A DNA stretch of 64,000 nt from JBBIPA01 sp963775935 (GTDB lineage: Bacteria; Chloroflexota; Dehalococcoidia; GIF9; UBA5629), in the NCBI GenBank assembly GCA_963775935.1, contig CAVZKR010000008.1:1-64000 (forward strand). The letters are read 5' to 3'. Shown piece by piece: positions 17,718 through 26,317 of this stretch. The translations under genes were made by a program, and so were the position numbers. A model generated the notes under the pieces. It had not been told where the DNA came from, did no database searches, and saw nothing but the letters and a program-made list of their open reading frames with translations. How positions within the stretch are numbered: position 1 is the stretch's first letter; each line of letters starts with the position of its first letter.

Positions 17718-20078
17718 ATGATTCTTGATAAGAATAGCGAGAACAGCCGTACAGATAGTTCAGAGGAGAAACAGTCCAATGGCTCAACTATAAGCAGGCG
17801 GACTTTTCTTAACGCTTCAGCCTTTACTGCCACCACTCTTGCCGCCAGCTACCTGCTAAAAAGCCCTCAAGTCGCCCTTTCCGCACCTCTCGAAGAAACC
17901 GGCGAAGGAGTTATCACTGAAAAATGGGTGGCTACCTCATGCTTGAATTGTCCGACACGCTGCGCTACCAGAGTCAGAGTGGTTAACGGCAAAGCAGTCC
18001 ACATCGCCGGTAATCCGCTATCAAGAGTATCCGAAGGGGAAAATTGCCCTCGTTCCCACATAGGGCTTCAAGTTCTCTATAATCCAGATAGAGTAAAAAC
18101 TCCTCTGAAAAGAACCAATCCCAAGAAGGGCAAAAACTTAGACCCTGGCTGGACACCTATATCCTGGGAACAAGCCATGAACGAAGTCAGCAGCCGTTTA
18201 AAAACAGTAAGGGATAAGAACCAGCCAAACAGGCTGTTATTGCTCTATGGGCTCAACACCATAAGTAGTGAAGACCTCATCAATCGCTTTGCTACTGCCT
18301 ATGGAACGCCCAATGCTATCTCCAGGGAAGGATTGGAGAACGAAGCTGAAAAAGCCGGGGAATGGATGGCGGATGGCAACTATACCATCAGCGCCTATGA
18401 TCTGGAACATACCAACTACATTCTTTCCTTTGGTGCCAGCATTATTGAATCACAAAAACCGCTGGCGCGAAACTTACGAATGTGGGGTAAATTGCGCCGC
18501 GAGAGGCCAAACCGTGCCAAAATCGTGGTTATAGACCCGCGCTATTCCGTCACTGCAGCCAAAGCTGATCAGTGGCTGTCTATCAATCCGGGCACCGATG
18601 CTGCACTGGCGATGGCAATAGCCCATGTCATTATCACCGAAGAGCTCTATGATAAGAGCTTCATCCAGAGCTGGACGTCCGGATTCGAGGAATATAAGAA
18701 GCTGGTGCTCAGCAGCTATAGCCCTGAGAAAGTCGCCGGCATTACCGGAATCAAGGCAGATGTTATTATCAAGATAGCCAGAGAGTTTGCCCAGACCAAG
18801 CCGGCCATCGCCTGGAGAGGGAGAGGCGCCTCCTGCTGGCCTAATGGCACCCATGCCAGCTATGCGATTTTCTGCCTAAATGCTCTGGTAGGCAGCATAG
18901 ATGTCCCCGGTGGAGTGCTCTACCAGGAATACCCTTCTTACAAAGACCTGCCAGGCGTAATAGAGGATAGCATAGCCAGAGATGGCAATGCTCAGCCACG
19001 TCTCGATTATCGAAAAAAGGATAAATTTATCACTGCCACGGTAGTTACCAATCAGGTAGCAGACTCAATACTGGCAGATAATCCTTATCCCATCGAGATG
19101 GCAATCGGTTTTAACAGCAATTTCAACATGGTGGCTCCTGCTTCCAGCCGCTGGGACAAAGCGATGGCAAGACTACCCTATTATGTCCATATCGCCCCAG
19201 CTATAACCGAAATGGCAAACTTTGCTGACATTATCCTGCCCGCCAGTACTTTTATGGAGGAGTGGGCATACGACCATTGCCCGCCAGGTTCAGGCTTTTA
19301 CGAACTGAAGCTAAAACAGCCAGCAGTTAAGCCATTGTACAATTCAAAATCTATAGGAGACCTCATTTTCGACATGGCAAAGCGACTGGGCGGCACGGTG
19401 GCGCAATCTTTTGATAACATCGGCGATAGCGCAGAAGGATTTGTGAAAAATCGCACTAAAAGCATTATATCCTGGGATGAGCTTGTAGAGAAAGGCGTGC
19501 AGGCGGGGAGCTCCTACAGGTATTATAAGTACTTTCAGATATTTAAAACACCATCGAAGAATTTCGAGTTCTACTCGAACAACATGGAAACCGCACTCAA
19601 GGAAGCTGGTAAATGGTCAGGTGATAGAACAGCTTGCCTGCCGCACTATGAAGACGCCCGTTTCATCGGAGATAAATCGGCCTATCCCTTTATTCTAACG
19701 AACTACCATCCGCTAATGGACGTCGAAGACGGTAACCAGAACTATCCCTGGGCACAGGAGATTTTTATGGTGATGCATGGCTACGGCTGGCTTAATTTCG
19801 TGGAAATAAATAGTAAGACAGCAAGCAGCCTCGGTATTAAAGACGGCGACATGGTCTGGGTCGAATCTCCAATTAGCAAGGTCAAGGCAACTGCCAGGGT
19901 ATTCCAGGGGATTCATCCCCAGGTAGTAGCTATAGCTCACGGGCAGGGGCATTCGTCCAGCGGCAGATGGGCGAATGGCATAGGAGTAAATCCCAATGAA
20001 ATCATTGGCGTAGACTACGATAACGTCAGCGGACAATCATCGTTTTTCAACACCAGGGTAAAACTATATAAGGTATAG
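17718..20078 (+). CDS. Tat-exported molybdopterin oxidoreductase, catalytic subunit of a CISM complex
   Basis: A 786-residue member of the DMSO reductase/PsrA family. A twin-arginine motif (SRRTFLNASA, residues 26-35) indicates export. C75, C78, C82 and C110 (SCLNCPTRCAT, then GENCPRS) bind a 4Fe-4S cluster. Molybdopterin-binding segments include VVIDPRYSVTAAKADQWLSI and the C-terminal domain with FILTNYHPLMDVEDGNQNYP. Where relatives carry the Mo-binding Cys, SeCys or Ser, the local sequence TPNAISREGLENEAEKA shows Glu (about residue 197) in the aligned place; this alignment is by eye. The substrate is unknown. The following ferredoxin and NrfD genes are the usual B and C subunits, so this is a membrane-bound respiratory complex facing outward. 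Confidence 0.9.
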   Translation: MILDKNSENSRTDSSEEKQSNGSTISRRTFLNASAFTATTLAASYLLKSPQVALSAPLEETGEGVITEKWVATSCLNCPTRCATRVRVVNGKAVHIAGNPLSRVSEGENCPRSHIGLQVLYNPDRVKTPLKRTNPKKGKNLDPGWTPISWEQAMNEVSSRLKTVRDKNQPNRLLLLYGLNTISSEDLINRFATAYGTPNAISREGLENEAEKAGEWMADGNYTISAYDLEHTNYILSFGASIIESQKPLARNLRMWGKLRRERPNRAKIVVIDPRYSVTAAKADQWLSINPGTDAALAMAIAHVIITEELYDKSFIQSWTSGFEEYKKLVLSSYSPEKVAGITGIKADVIIKIAREFAQTKPAIAWRGRGASCWPNGTHASYAIFCLNALVGSIDVPGGVLYQEYPSYKDLPGVIEDSIARDGNAQPRLDYRKKDKFITATVVTNQVADSILADNPYPIEMAIGFNSNFNMVAPASSRWDKAMARLPYYVHIAPAITEMANFADIILPASTFMEEWAYDHCPPGSGFYELKLKQPAVKPLYNSKSIGDLIFDMAKRLGGTVAQSFDNIGDSAEGFVKNRTKSIISWDELVEKGVQAGSSYRYYKYFQIFKTPSKNFEFYSNNMETALKEAGKWSGDRTACLPHYEDARFIGDKSAYPFILTNYHPLMDVEDGNQNYPWAQEIFMVMHGYGWLNFVEINSKTASSLGIKDGDMVWVESPISKVKATARVFQGIHPQVVAIAHGQGHSSSGRWANGIGVNPNEIIGVDYDNVSGQSSFFNTRVKLYKV

Positions 20079-20086
20079 GCAACGAT

Positions 20087-20773
20087 ATGGCAAGATGGGG
20101 AATGGTTATCGATCTCGACAAGTGCACTGGGTGCCAAGCTTGCACTGTTGCCTGTAAAGAAGAAAACAACGTTCCCTTTGGTTCACTCAAAGAAAACAGG
20201 CAAAGAACAGATATTTACTGGAATAAGGTAATTGCCGTAAGCAATGGTGAATACCCTACAGTAAACATCGAGATGATACCGATGCCCTGTATGCACTGTG
20301 ACAATCCGCCTTGTGTACAGGTTTGCCCCGCCAAGGCAACCTATATTCGAGAAGACGGTATTGTCGTACAAAACTTTAGAAGGTGTATTGGTTGTAAGTA
20401 TTGTATCGTCGCTTGCCCCTACGGGGTGAGAAATTTTAACTATAAAGAGCAGGCTGAGGAAGAATACCACCGCCCTGACCTGGCACCTGAACATTCCGTT
20501 ATCGGTCCCTGGCCTTACCCTACCAGGACACACGGCGTCGTTGAGAAGTGCACCTTTTGCTTCCACCGTATTGACGCTGGAATAAAAGAAAACAAAAAGA
20601 TTGGCACTGAGGTAGTGCCGGCCTGCGTTGAAGCCTGTCCAGCTAAAGCCAGGTTCTTTGGCGACCTTGATGACCCGGATAGCACAGTATCACAATTACT
20701 GGCAACTAGAGGTTCGTTTAGGTTGCGAGAAGAAAAAGGGACAAAACCCAAAGTACATTATCTGTCGAAGTGA
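20087..20773 (+). CDS. Four-cluster ferredoxin-type electron-transfer subunit
   Basis: The electron-wire subunit (NrfC/PsrB/DmsB type, 228 residues) between the molybdoenzyme and the NrfD membrane subunit. Four cysteine groups are visible: CTGCQACTVAC (from C13), CMHCDNPPCVQVC, CIGCKYCIVACPYG, and the split set CTFCFHR with CVEACPAKA. Each can hold a 4Fe-4S cluster. It has no signal peptide, so it is probably exported together with its Tat-tagged partner. It begins eight bases after the catalytic subunit gene and ends ten bases before the NrfD gene. Confidence 0.92.
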   Translation: MARWGMVIDLDKCTGCQACTVACKEENNVPFGSLKENRQRTDIYWNKVIAVSNGEYPTVNIEMIPMPCMHCDNPPCVQVCPAKATYIREDGIVVQNFRRCIGCKYCIVACPYGVRNFNYKEQAEEEYHRPDLAPEHSVIGPWPYPTRTHGVVEKCTFCFHRIDAGIKENKKIGTEVVPACVEACPAKARFFGDLDDPDSTVSQLLATRGSFRLREEKGTKPKVHYLSK

Positions 20774-20783
20774 GGTACAGTAC

Positions 20784-21995
20784 GTGGCATCTGCTTTTGT
20801 CACAATTGAAGGCAAATCCAAAAAATACTACCTGACAGTAGTCATCCTGGCTATTCTGTCAGTTATCGGCTTCATTTGCTTTGGCTTGTCCTATATATTC
20901 GGGCATCAACTATTCGGCAGCAGCAATGTCGTCCCCTGGGGCATGCCCATCGTACTCGCTATATTCTTGATAGGATTGAGCGCTGGTCTTCATATCCTCG
21001 CCTTCCTTATCTATATGATGAACCAGGGACAATATACTAAAGTTATCAAGGTAGCCGTCTTTCTGGCGGCAGTACTTATCTTTGGTGCTATGCTGGCTAT
21101 AGCAATTGACCTTGGAAGACCTGAGAAATTCTGGCGTCTTTTCATGTTGATTTATTTAAACAACATGTCCTCCATGTTCGCCATTAATTCGATTTTCTAT
21201 TCATGCTACCTTCTCAGTGCAGTCATCTATCTGATTGCCCTGCTCAATAACATGAAGAGATTCAGCTTTATTATGGGTATGGTGGCATTTGGCTGGGCAA
21301 TGCTTACTCACGGTGGCACTGGAGCGATATTTGGCTTCATCGGTGCCAGGGAAACTTGGTTTTCCGCACTCAGCCCATTTGAATTTATTATGGCAGCTTT
21401 TGCCTCGTCTATAGCATTACTCACACTGGTATTATTGCTTCTTTTCAAAACCACCGGTCGCAAAATTAGCTGGTCATTAATTGGTTCATTGGTGGGTTTA
21501 ACAAAAGCGTTTCTTATTGGTCTGATTTTATTAATGGTGGTGGGAGAACTGACTCACCTCTACCCTGCCCATCGCGATGCAGTTCTTTATATGCTGGCGG
21601 GTCCGTATAGCTGGCTTTTTTGGGGATTCCAGATATTTCTGGGGATGGTTGTCCCTCTATTTCTCCTGTATTATCCGAAGACAAAGAACTCGCCCAAAGG
21701 TATCATTGCAGCTTCAATATTAGTTGTCATTGGGATATTTGTGAAGCGATACTATCTGGTCATTCCCGGTGTAGCTCAACCGCAACAATACTACCCTGGC
21801 CAGATAGAGGGAGTATATGGCGCTGTGGGCCAATTTCCTTTTATGCCAGCTGAGATAGGTTTATCCTTAGGGATATTTGCTTTTCTGGCACTTATCTTTA
21901 TTCTGGGCTTGAAGTACTTAGAGGTACTACCAGCGAAAGAAGCAGAAGAACAGGTTACAACAAAAGTAGAGAACGCAGCATCAGTAACTCAGTAG
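20784..21995 (+). CDS. NrfD/PsrC-type quinone-interacting membrane subunit
   Basis: A 403-residue integral membrane protein with about ten hydrophobic helices. Typical NrfD segments are WGMPIVLAIFLIGLSAGLHI, AIDLGRPEKFWRLFML and LTHGGTGAIFGFIGA, and HLYPAHRDAVLYMLAGPYSW carries the conserved late helices. I chose the GTG at 20784, after a GAGGT site, because the upstream part of the frame lies inside the ferredoxin gene. It would link the iron-sulfur subunit to the quinone pool, or to another redox partner, since some bacteria with such complexes lack quinones. Confidence 0.9.
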   Translation: MASAFVTIEGKSKKYYLTVVILAILSVIGFICFGLSYIFGHQLFGSSNVVPWGMPIVLAIFLIGLSAGLHILAFLIYMMNQGQYTKVIKVAVFLAAVLIFGAMLAIAIDLGRPEKFWRLFMLIYLNNMSSMFAINSIFYSCYLLSAVIYLIALLNNMKRFSFIMGMVAFGWAMLTHGGTGAIFGFIGARETWFSALSPFEFIMAAFASSIALLTLVLLLLFKTTGRKISWSLIGSLVGLTKAFLIGLILLMVVGELTHLYPAHRDAVLYMLAGPYSWLFWGFQIFLGMVVPLFLLYYPKTKNSPKGIIAASILVVIGIFVKRYYLVIPGVAQPQQYYPGQIEGVYGAVGQFPFMPAEIGLSLGIFAFLALIFILGLKYLEVLPAKEAEEQVTTKVENAASVTQ

Positions 21996-22030
21996 ATGCT
22001 ATGAAGAGGTTGAACTAAAGGATTAAAGGC

Positions 22031-22255
22031 ATGGATATCGTACTAAGGGCAATAGCTATCTTTATCGAAGTAATCATCCTTATAGCTATGTTCTATTTCA
22101 TACTCAATGGAGTGCGGCTGATATTGTTTGACCTGGGAGTAACACAAAAGTACTCTAGGATCCTTTCCGTGATACTGATTGCAGTAGGCTGCGTGCTCGC
22201 AGCATTTTTTATCTCACATTTGACCGCATTCTATCCACCGGTTAGCGGAGGATAG
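22031..22255 (+). CDS. Small membrane protein in the respiratory operon
   Basis: A 74-residue protein with two hydrophobic helices (about 5-30 and 43-67; VIILIAMFYFILNGVRLIL and SVILIAVGCVLAAFFISHL). It lies between the NrfD gene and the HdrD-like gene, 35 bases after one and 28 before the other, so it is co-transcribed. No cofactor motif is visible. It may be an accessory subunit holding the two halves of the complex together. I do not recognise its family. Confidence 0.7.
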   Translation: MDIVLRAIAIFIEVIILIAMFYFILNGVRLILFDLGVTQKYSRILSVILIAVGCVLAAFFISHLTAFYPPVSGG

Positions 22256-22283
22256 ATTACTATAGTCTTGATATAAGGGGGAC

Positions 22284-24311
22284 ATGTTGGATTCAAGAGA
22301 GCTGTTCTGGGCAGTTCAAGAAGTCTATATCTGGCGGATTTTTCTGCCAATCATTATCGGCGTCTTAGTATTTTGTGCTGCTCTCGTAGTGCTATTCGCT
22401 CTCGGTTTTTTCAGACGTTATTCACTATGGCGACTGGGTGGTACCGAAAACCGCCTGGGACACATAGCTGAAAGACTGAAGACTACTTTTGCTGTGACAC
22501 TGGCTCACATCCGCATCTGGCGCGAGGCATACCCTGGCTCAATGCATTTTCTGCTCCTCTGGGGAACTATACTTCTTGTCCTGGGAAAGGTGGTACGGCT
22601 TTTCTCCTATCCTGTGGGATTAAGCAATCCGCCACAGGAAGTATTTCTCTACGCGTCATTGGCATCTGAAATCGGAGGAGTATTAATCATTATCGGCGGA
22701 TGTATCGCCCTGTATCGTCGATACATCCAGAAACCTTCGCGCTTAGATACAGTTCCTGACGACACATTGATTTTCGGTTGGGCATTCATCATCCTGCTTA
22801 CTGGCTATATGACCAAGGGATATCGTATCGCCATCAGTGATGTAAGCCCTTCAGATTGGGCAATGTGGTCACCGATAGGCTATCTCTTCTCACATATATT
22901 TCCAACCTTTATGACTCAGGCAAGAAATGAAATCCTGGTCTGGCATCGTGCTCTCATTCATACTACCCCTGCGTTTATTTTCCTTGCCTACATCTTTATC
23001 AGCCGCTCCCGTATGCAACATGTCTGGCTGTCACCACTCAATGTCTTTTTCCGCTCATTCAAGCCCAAAGGTGCGCTCACATCTCTCGACCTTGAGAAAG
23101 CTGAAAGCTATGGCGCCAGCAAGATCGAGAATTTCACCTGGAAACAACTGCTCGACCTCGATGCCTGCACCAGATGCGGGCGTTGCCAGGATAATTGCCC
23201 TGCTTACCTCAGCGATAAGCCACTCTCACCTAAAAAGGTTATCCTGGACCTCAAAGCGCATCTCTACGATGTCTACCGGCTACCTTTTTATAAAAAGCCA
23301 CCGGAATCACGCCGCGATATGATTAGTGAAGTTATCACCGAAGATGTCATCTGGTCCTGCACAACCTGCCGAGCCTGCCAGGAAGCATGCCCTATCTATA
23401 TAGAACACATCGATAAGATAATTGACATGAGGCGCAGCCTGGTACTGGAGCAAGCAAAAATACCAGAGACTGGCGAGGCTGCACTGAAATGCATCGAGAC
23501 ACGCGGTCATAGCTGCAGGGGGACTACATCAACCAGAACAGACTGGTCTCAAGGACTTGATATCAAACTCCTGTCTGACGACAGCAACATCGACCTCCTC
23601 TACTGGGTAGGCTGTGCGGCAGCACTGGAAGATAGAAATATCAAAGTAGCGAAAGCCATGGCTAAAATACTTAAAGCTGCTGGAGTTAATTTCGCTATCC
23701 TGGGACTGGAGGAGACCTGTTGCGGTGAGCCTGCCAGACGTCTGGGCAACGAGTACCTTTTCCAGATGCAGGCGGCGAAAAATATTGAGCTCCTTAAGAA
23801 TTACAAGGTGAAGAAAATTGTGACCACCTGCCCCCACTGCTTCAATACCATGAAGAATGAATATCCTCAGTTTGGTGGTGAGTTTGAAGTTGTCCACCAT
23901 ACCCAGTTTATCGCTGAATTACTTCAGCAGGGTAAAATCAAGATTGTTTCCACCAAAGAGGGCAAGTTTACCTACCATGATTCTTGCTACCTTGGCAGAC
24001 ACAATGACATCTATAACCAGCCCAGAGAGATACTGCACCATGTCGCTCAATCCAAGCTCGTAGAAATAGCCCGTGCCAGGCAGAGTGGATTTTGCTGCGG
24101 TGGCGGTGGTGGACGTTTCTGGATGGAAGAGCGCATCGGAAAGAGGATCAGCGAGATGCGAATCGAACAGGTCATGGATACCAACGCCGATGTGGTAGCG
24201 TCTGCCTGTCCCTACTGCCTGCAAATGTTTGAAGATGCCATCAAGGCAAAAGAGGCAGAGGAAAAACTAAAGGCACAGGATATCGCCGAGCTCGTAGCAG
24301 CATCATTATAA
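22284..24311 (+). CDS. Cytochrome-b-like membrane domain fused to HdrD-type iron-sulfur domain
   Basis: A 675-residue fusion. Residues 1-250 hold about five or six hydrophobic helices with candidate haem ligands H88, H204, H221 and H226, resembling NarI/DsrM. Residues 295-305 (CTRCGRCQDNC) and 359-369 (CTTCRACQEAC) are two 4Fe-4S motifs. Two CCG domains follow: C444, CC479-480, C516 and C519; then C568, CC604-605 (FCCGGGGGRFWME), C642 and C645. This is the HdrD/DsrK plan, which binds a special 4Fe-4S centre and handles thiol or disulfide electrons. Its position as the last gene of the molybdoenzyme operon suggests it passes electrons between a cytoplasmic donor and the membrane complex. RBS: AAGGGGG. 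Confidence 0.9.
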   Translation: MLDSRELFWAVQEVYIWRIFLPIIIGVLVFCAALVVLFALGFFRRYSLWRLGGTENRLGHIAERLKTTFAVTLAHIRIWREAYPGSMHFLLLWGTILLVLGKVVRLFSYPVGLSNPPQEVFLYASLASEIGGVLIIIGGCIALYRRYIQKPSRLDTVPDDTLIFGWAFIILLTGYMTKGYRIAISDVSPSDWAMWSPIGYLFSHIFPTFMTQARNEILVWHRALIHTTPAFIFLAYIFISRSRMQHVWLSPLNVFFRSFKPKGALTSLDLEKAESYGASKIENFTWKQLLDLDACTRCGRCQDNCPAYLSDKPLSPKKVILDLKAHLYDVYRLPFYKKPPESRRDMISEVITEDVIWSCTTCRACQEACPIYIEHIDKIIDMRRSLVLEQAKIPETGEAALKCIETRGHSCRGTTSTRTDWSQGLDIKLLSDDSNIDLLYWVGCAAALEDRNIKVAKAMAKILKAAGVNFAILGLEETCCGEPARRLGNEYLFQMQAAKNIELLKNYKVKKIVTTCPHCFNTMKNEYPQFGGEFEVVHHTQFIAELLQQGKIKIVSTKEGKFTYHDSCYLGRHNDIYNQPREILHHVAQSKLVEIARARQSGFCCGGGGGRFWMEERIGKRISEMRIEQVMDTNADVVASACPYCLQMFEDAIKAKEAEEKLKAQDIAELVAASL

Positions 24312-24383
24312 TTGCCAGCAACCTGACCACCGACCCCTTCCACCTTTAAAGTATAAAGGCAACCTGCCTCTTTAGCTTACGCC

Positions 24384-24566
24384 TCAGGTGCTACCAGTTG
24401 GAGCACATGCGCCACTGGATTGATTGGTAGCAAAACTGGAGAATAACCTCTTCGGATTTGCTGCCTTACATTGAGGGCATTTCACGGGAACACCAGTATC
24501 TTTCAGGCTACAGCGTATTTCAAATTTGTTGCCGCATTGAGAACACTCATATTCGTAAATAGGCAT
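24384..24566 (-). CDS. FmdB-family zinc ribbon protein
   Basis: A 60-residue protein starting MPIYEYECSQCGNKFEIRCS, with a second CxxC pair in VKCPQCKAANPKRLFSSF. This is the FmdB/CxxC_CxxC_SSSS family of small putative regulators, whose role is unproven. A paralogue lies at 31124. It is a single gene facing the respiratory operon. Confidence 0.85.
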   Translation of the reverse strand: MPIYEYECSQCGNKFEIRCSLKDTGVPVKCPQCKAANPKRLFSSFATNQSSGACAPTGST

Positions 24567-24661
24567 GGCTCGTCTCCCTGTTTAGCTATTGCTCACTGAG
24601 ATTTATTATATTGTATACTTGTTAAAAAGTCAGGTGGGTGAACTTATTTTCCCGTAACAGG

Positions 24662-25525
24662 CTATTTTTGAAACGAGCGCCTCTTTATCAGATCTAAATT
24701 TCCTTTGTCTGCCAGAGCAAATAGCTGCTCAACCGACTGAGGTGGCACGAAAACAGTGCCCATAATCGCCTCCGTGCCATCTCCAAAGTGATGGTAATCA
24801 GTGCCACCAGTTGGAATGATTTGATGTCGTTGAGCTAAAGAAAATAATCTGCTGATCACTTCTGCTGTATAGTTACCATAACACACCTCCATGCCCACCA
24901 AACCCGCTGCTTTTAACTCAAGAAGGAGAGTATCCACATCCTCTATATCTGCGGGATGTGCTAATACTGGTAAACCCCGAGCGTTTCTAATAAGCTTTAC
25001 CGACTCTAGAGGAGTCATCTTCTCCCGCTCGGCATAGGCGGGACCATTGCGACCTATGTAATTGTCAAAGGCTTCACGGAGCGATGAAACGCAACCAGCT
25101 TCTAACATAGCCTGCGCAATATGAGGACGACCTACTGAGCTATCCTGTGCTAATTCCTGCACTCGTTGCCATTGAATATCTATACCTAAATCATGAAGTT
25201 TAGCTACCATTTTTAAGGCTCTCCCTTTGCGAGCGTCGCGTAGCCCCTCCAGCATAGTGAGAAAGGTTTTATTAGTATAATCGATGAAATAGCCTAAGAT
25301 ATGTACCTCACCCTTCGGTACATCAGTGCTAAGCTCGACACCGGGAACCACGGTCAGAGCAGGAAACTCCGTGGCAGCAGCAATCGCTTCGGCGATACCA
25401 TCAATAGCGTCATGGTCAGTAATCGCAATAACATCGAGACCAACCTTTACCGCCAGTCTTACCAGTTCACGAGGTGTTAGTCTTCCATCCGAGGCAGTGG
25501 TATGTAAATGCAGGTCAGCTTTCAT
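24662..25525 (-). CDS. PHP-domain phosphoesterase
   Basis: A metal-dependent phosphoesterase of the PHP family (YciV/RNase AM-like), about 287 residues. The start chosen is the ATG at 25525 (MKADLHLHTTASDGRLTPRE), which puts the first metal motif HLHTTASDG at the N-terminus. Other metal ligands are AITDHDAIDG, VVPGVELST, PVLAHPADI and TGGTDYHHF. The gene overlaps the end of the upstream ymdB-like gene by 11 bases, so the two are probably translated together. Likely activity is 3'-5' hydrolysis of short oligonucleotides or pAp, inferred from the family. Confidence 0.88.
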   Translation of the reverse strand: MKADLHLHTTASDGRLTPRELVRLAVKVGLDVIAITDHDAIDGIAEAIAAATEFPALTVVPGVELSTDVPKGEVHILGYFIDYTNKTFLTMLEGLRDARKGRALKMVAKLHDLGIDIQWQRVQELAQDSSVGRPHIAQAMLEAGCVSSLREAFDNYIGRNGPAYAEREKMTPLESVKLIRNARGLPVLAHPADIEDVDTLLLELKAAGLVGMEVCYGNYTAEVISRLFSLAQRHQIIPTGGTDYHHFGDGTEAIMGTVFVPPQSVEQLFALADKGNLDLIKRRSFQK

Positions 25526-26300
25526 CCACGGCTTCTTCTTCCCTTTGTATTCTTTCAATAGTCAACGCCTTGCCAGTGGTTTTATCTACTTCAACCAGCA
25601 TTGCGTTGAAAACAGCAGTTCCTCTCCCTACTGAAAGACGGTGAGGCATTTTGGTCAAGAAACTGTGGAGCACTGAATCAGCGTCATCACCAATAACAGA
25701 GTTTGTTGGTCCTACCATACCCACATCGGTGACATAAGCAGTTCCCTTAGGCAAGATGCAGGCATCTATGGTGCCAACATGCGTATGTGTGCCCAGCAAG
25801 GCGCTTACGCGACCATCAAGGTATCTTCCCATTGCAATCTTCTCCGACGTGGCTTCAGCATGAAAATCAACGATAACAACCTGAATTTTATCCTTTACTT
25901 CTACCAGCAGTGTATCCATCGCCCTGAAAGGGCAATCATATTCACCTACAAAGACACGACCGATTAAGTTGACCACCAAGACCTTATTGATTATGAAAAA
26001 ACCCCGACCCGGGGCACCAGGAGGGAAATTCAACGGGCGTATAATGGGTAAATCATCACCATCGAGATAGGGAATAATCTCTTTCTTAGCCCAGACATGA
26101 TTACCGGTGGTTATCACATTGACACCGGAATCAAAAAGCTCCTGAGCAGTAGCTACAGTAATACCCAGTCCTCCAGCTGCATTTTCACCATTAGCCACTA
26201 CCAGATTAATTCTATATTCATTACGCAAGCCTGGCAGGAATTCTTGGACTGCTCTTCTGCCAGGCTTGCCGACAATATCACCGATTACCAAAATACGCAA
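25515..26300 (-). CDS. ymdB: YmdB-family metallophosphoesterase (TIGR00282 type)
   Basis: A cyclic-nucleotide phosphodiesterase family protein of 261 residues. Metal-binding motifs are GDIVGKPGRRAV, VANGENAAGG, TTGNHVWAKKE and DFHAEATSEKIA. GTHTHVGTIDA and TDVGMVGPTNS complete the site. In Bacillus subtilis the homologue lies next to rny and has phosphodiesterase activity. Here it follows rny by only 17 bases, the same arrangement. Confidence 0.9.
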   Translation of the reverse strand: MRILVIGDIVGKPGRRAVQEFLPGLRNEYRINLVVANGENAAGGLGITVATAQELFDSGVNVITTGNHVWAKKEIIPYLDGDDLPIIRPLNFPPGAPGRGFFIINKVLVVNLIGRVFVGEYDCPFRAMDTLLVEVKDKIQVVIVDFHAEATSEKIAMGRYLDGRVSALLGTHTHVGTIDACILPKGTAYVTDVGMVGPTNSVIGDDADSVLHSFLTKMPHRLSVGRGTAVFNAMLVEVDKTTGKALTIERIQREEEAVDES

Positions 26301-26317
26301 TATTTTCCCCGTATTAT

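Noticed and set aside
24349..24372. A hairpin between the HdrD-like gene and the zinc ribbon gene
   Set aside because: The perfect part is only five pairs and lacks a T-run. It is too weak to call a terminator.
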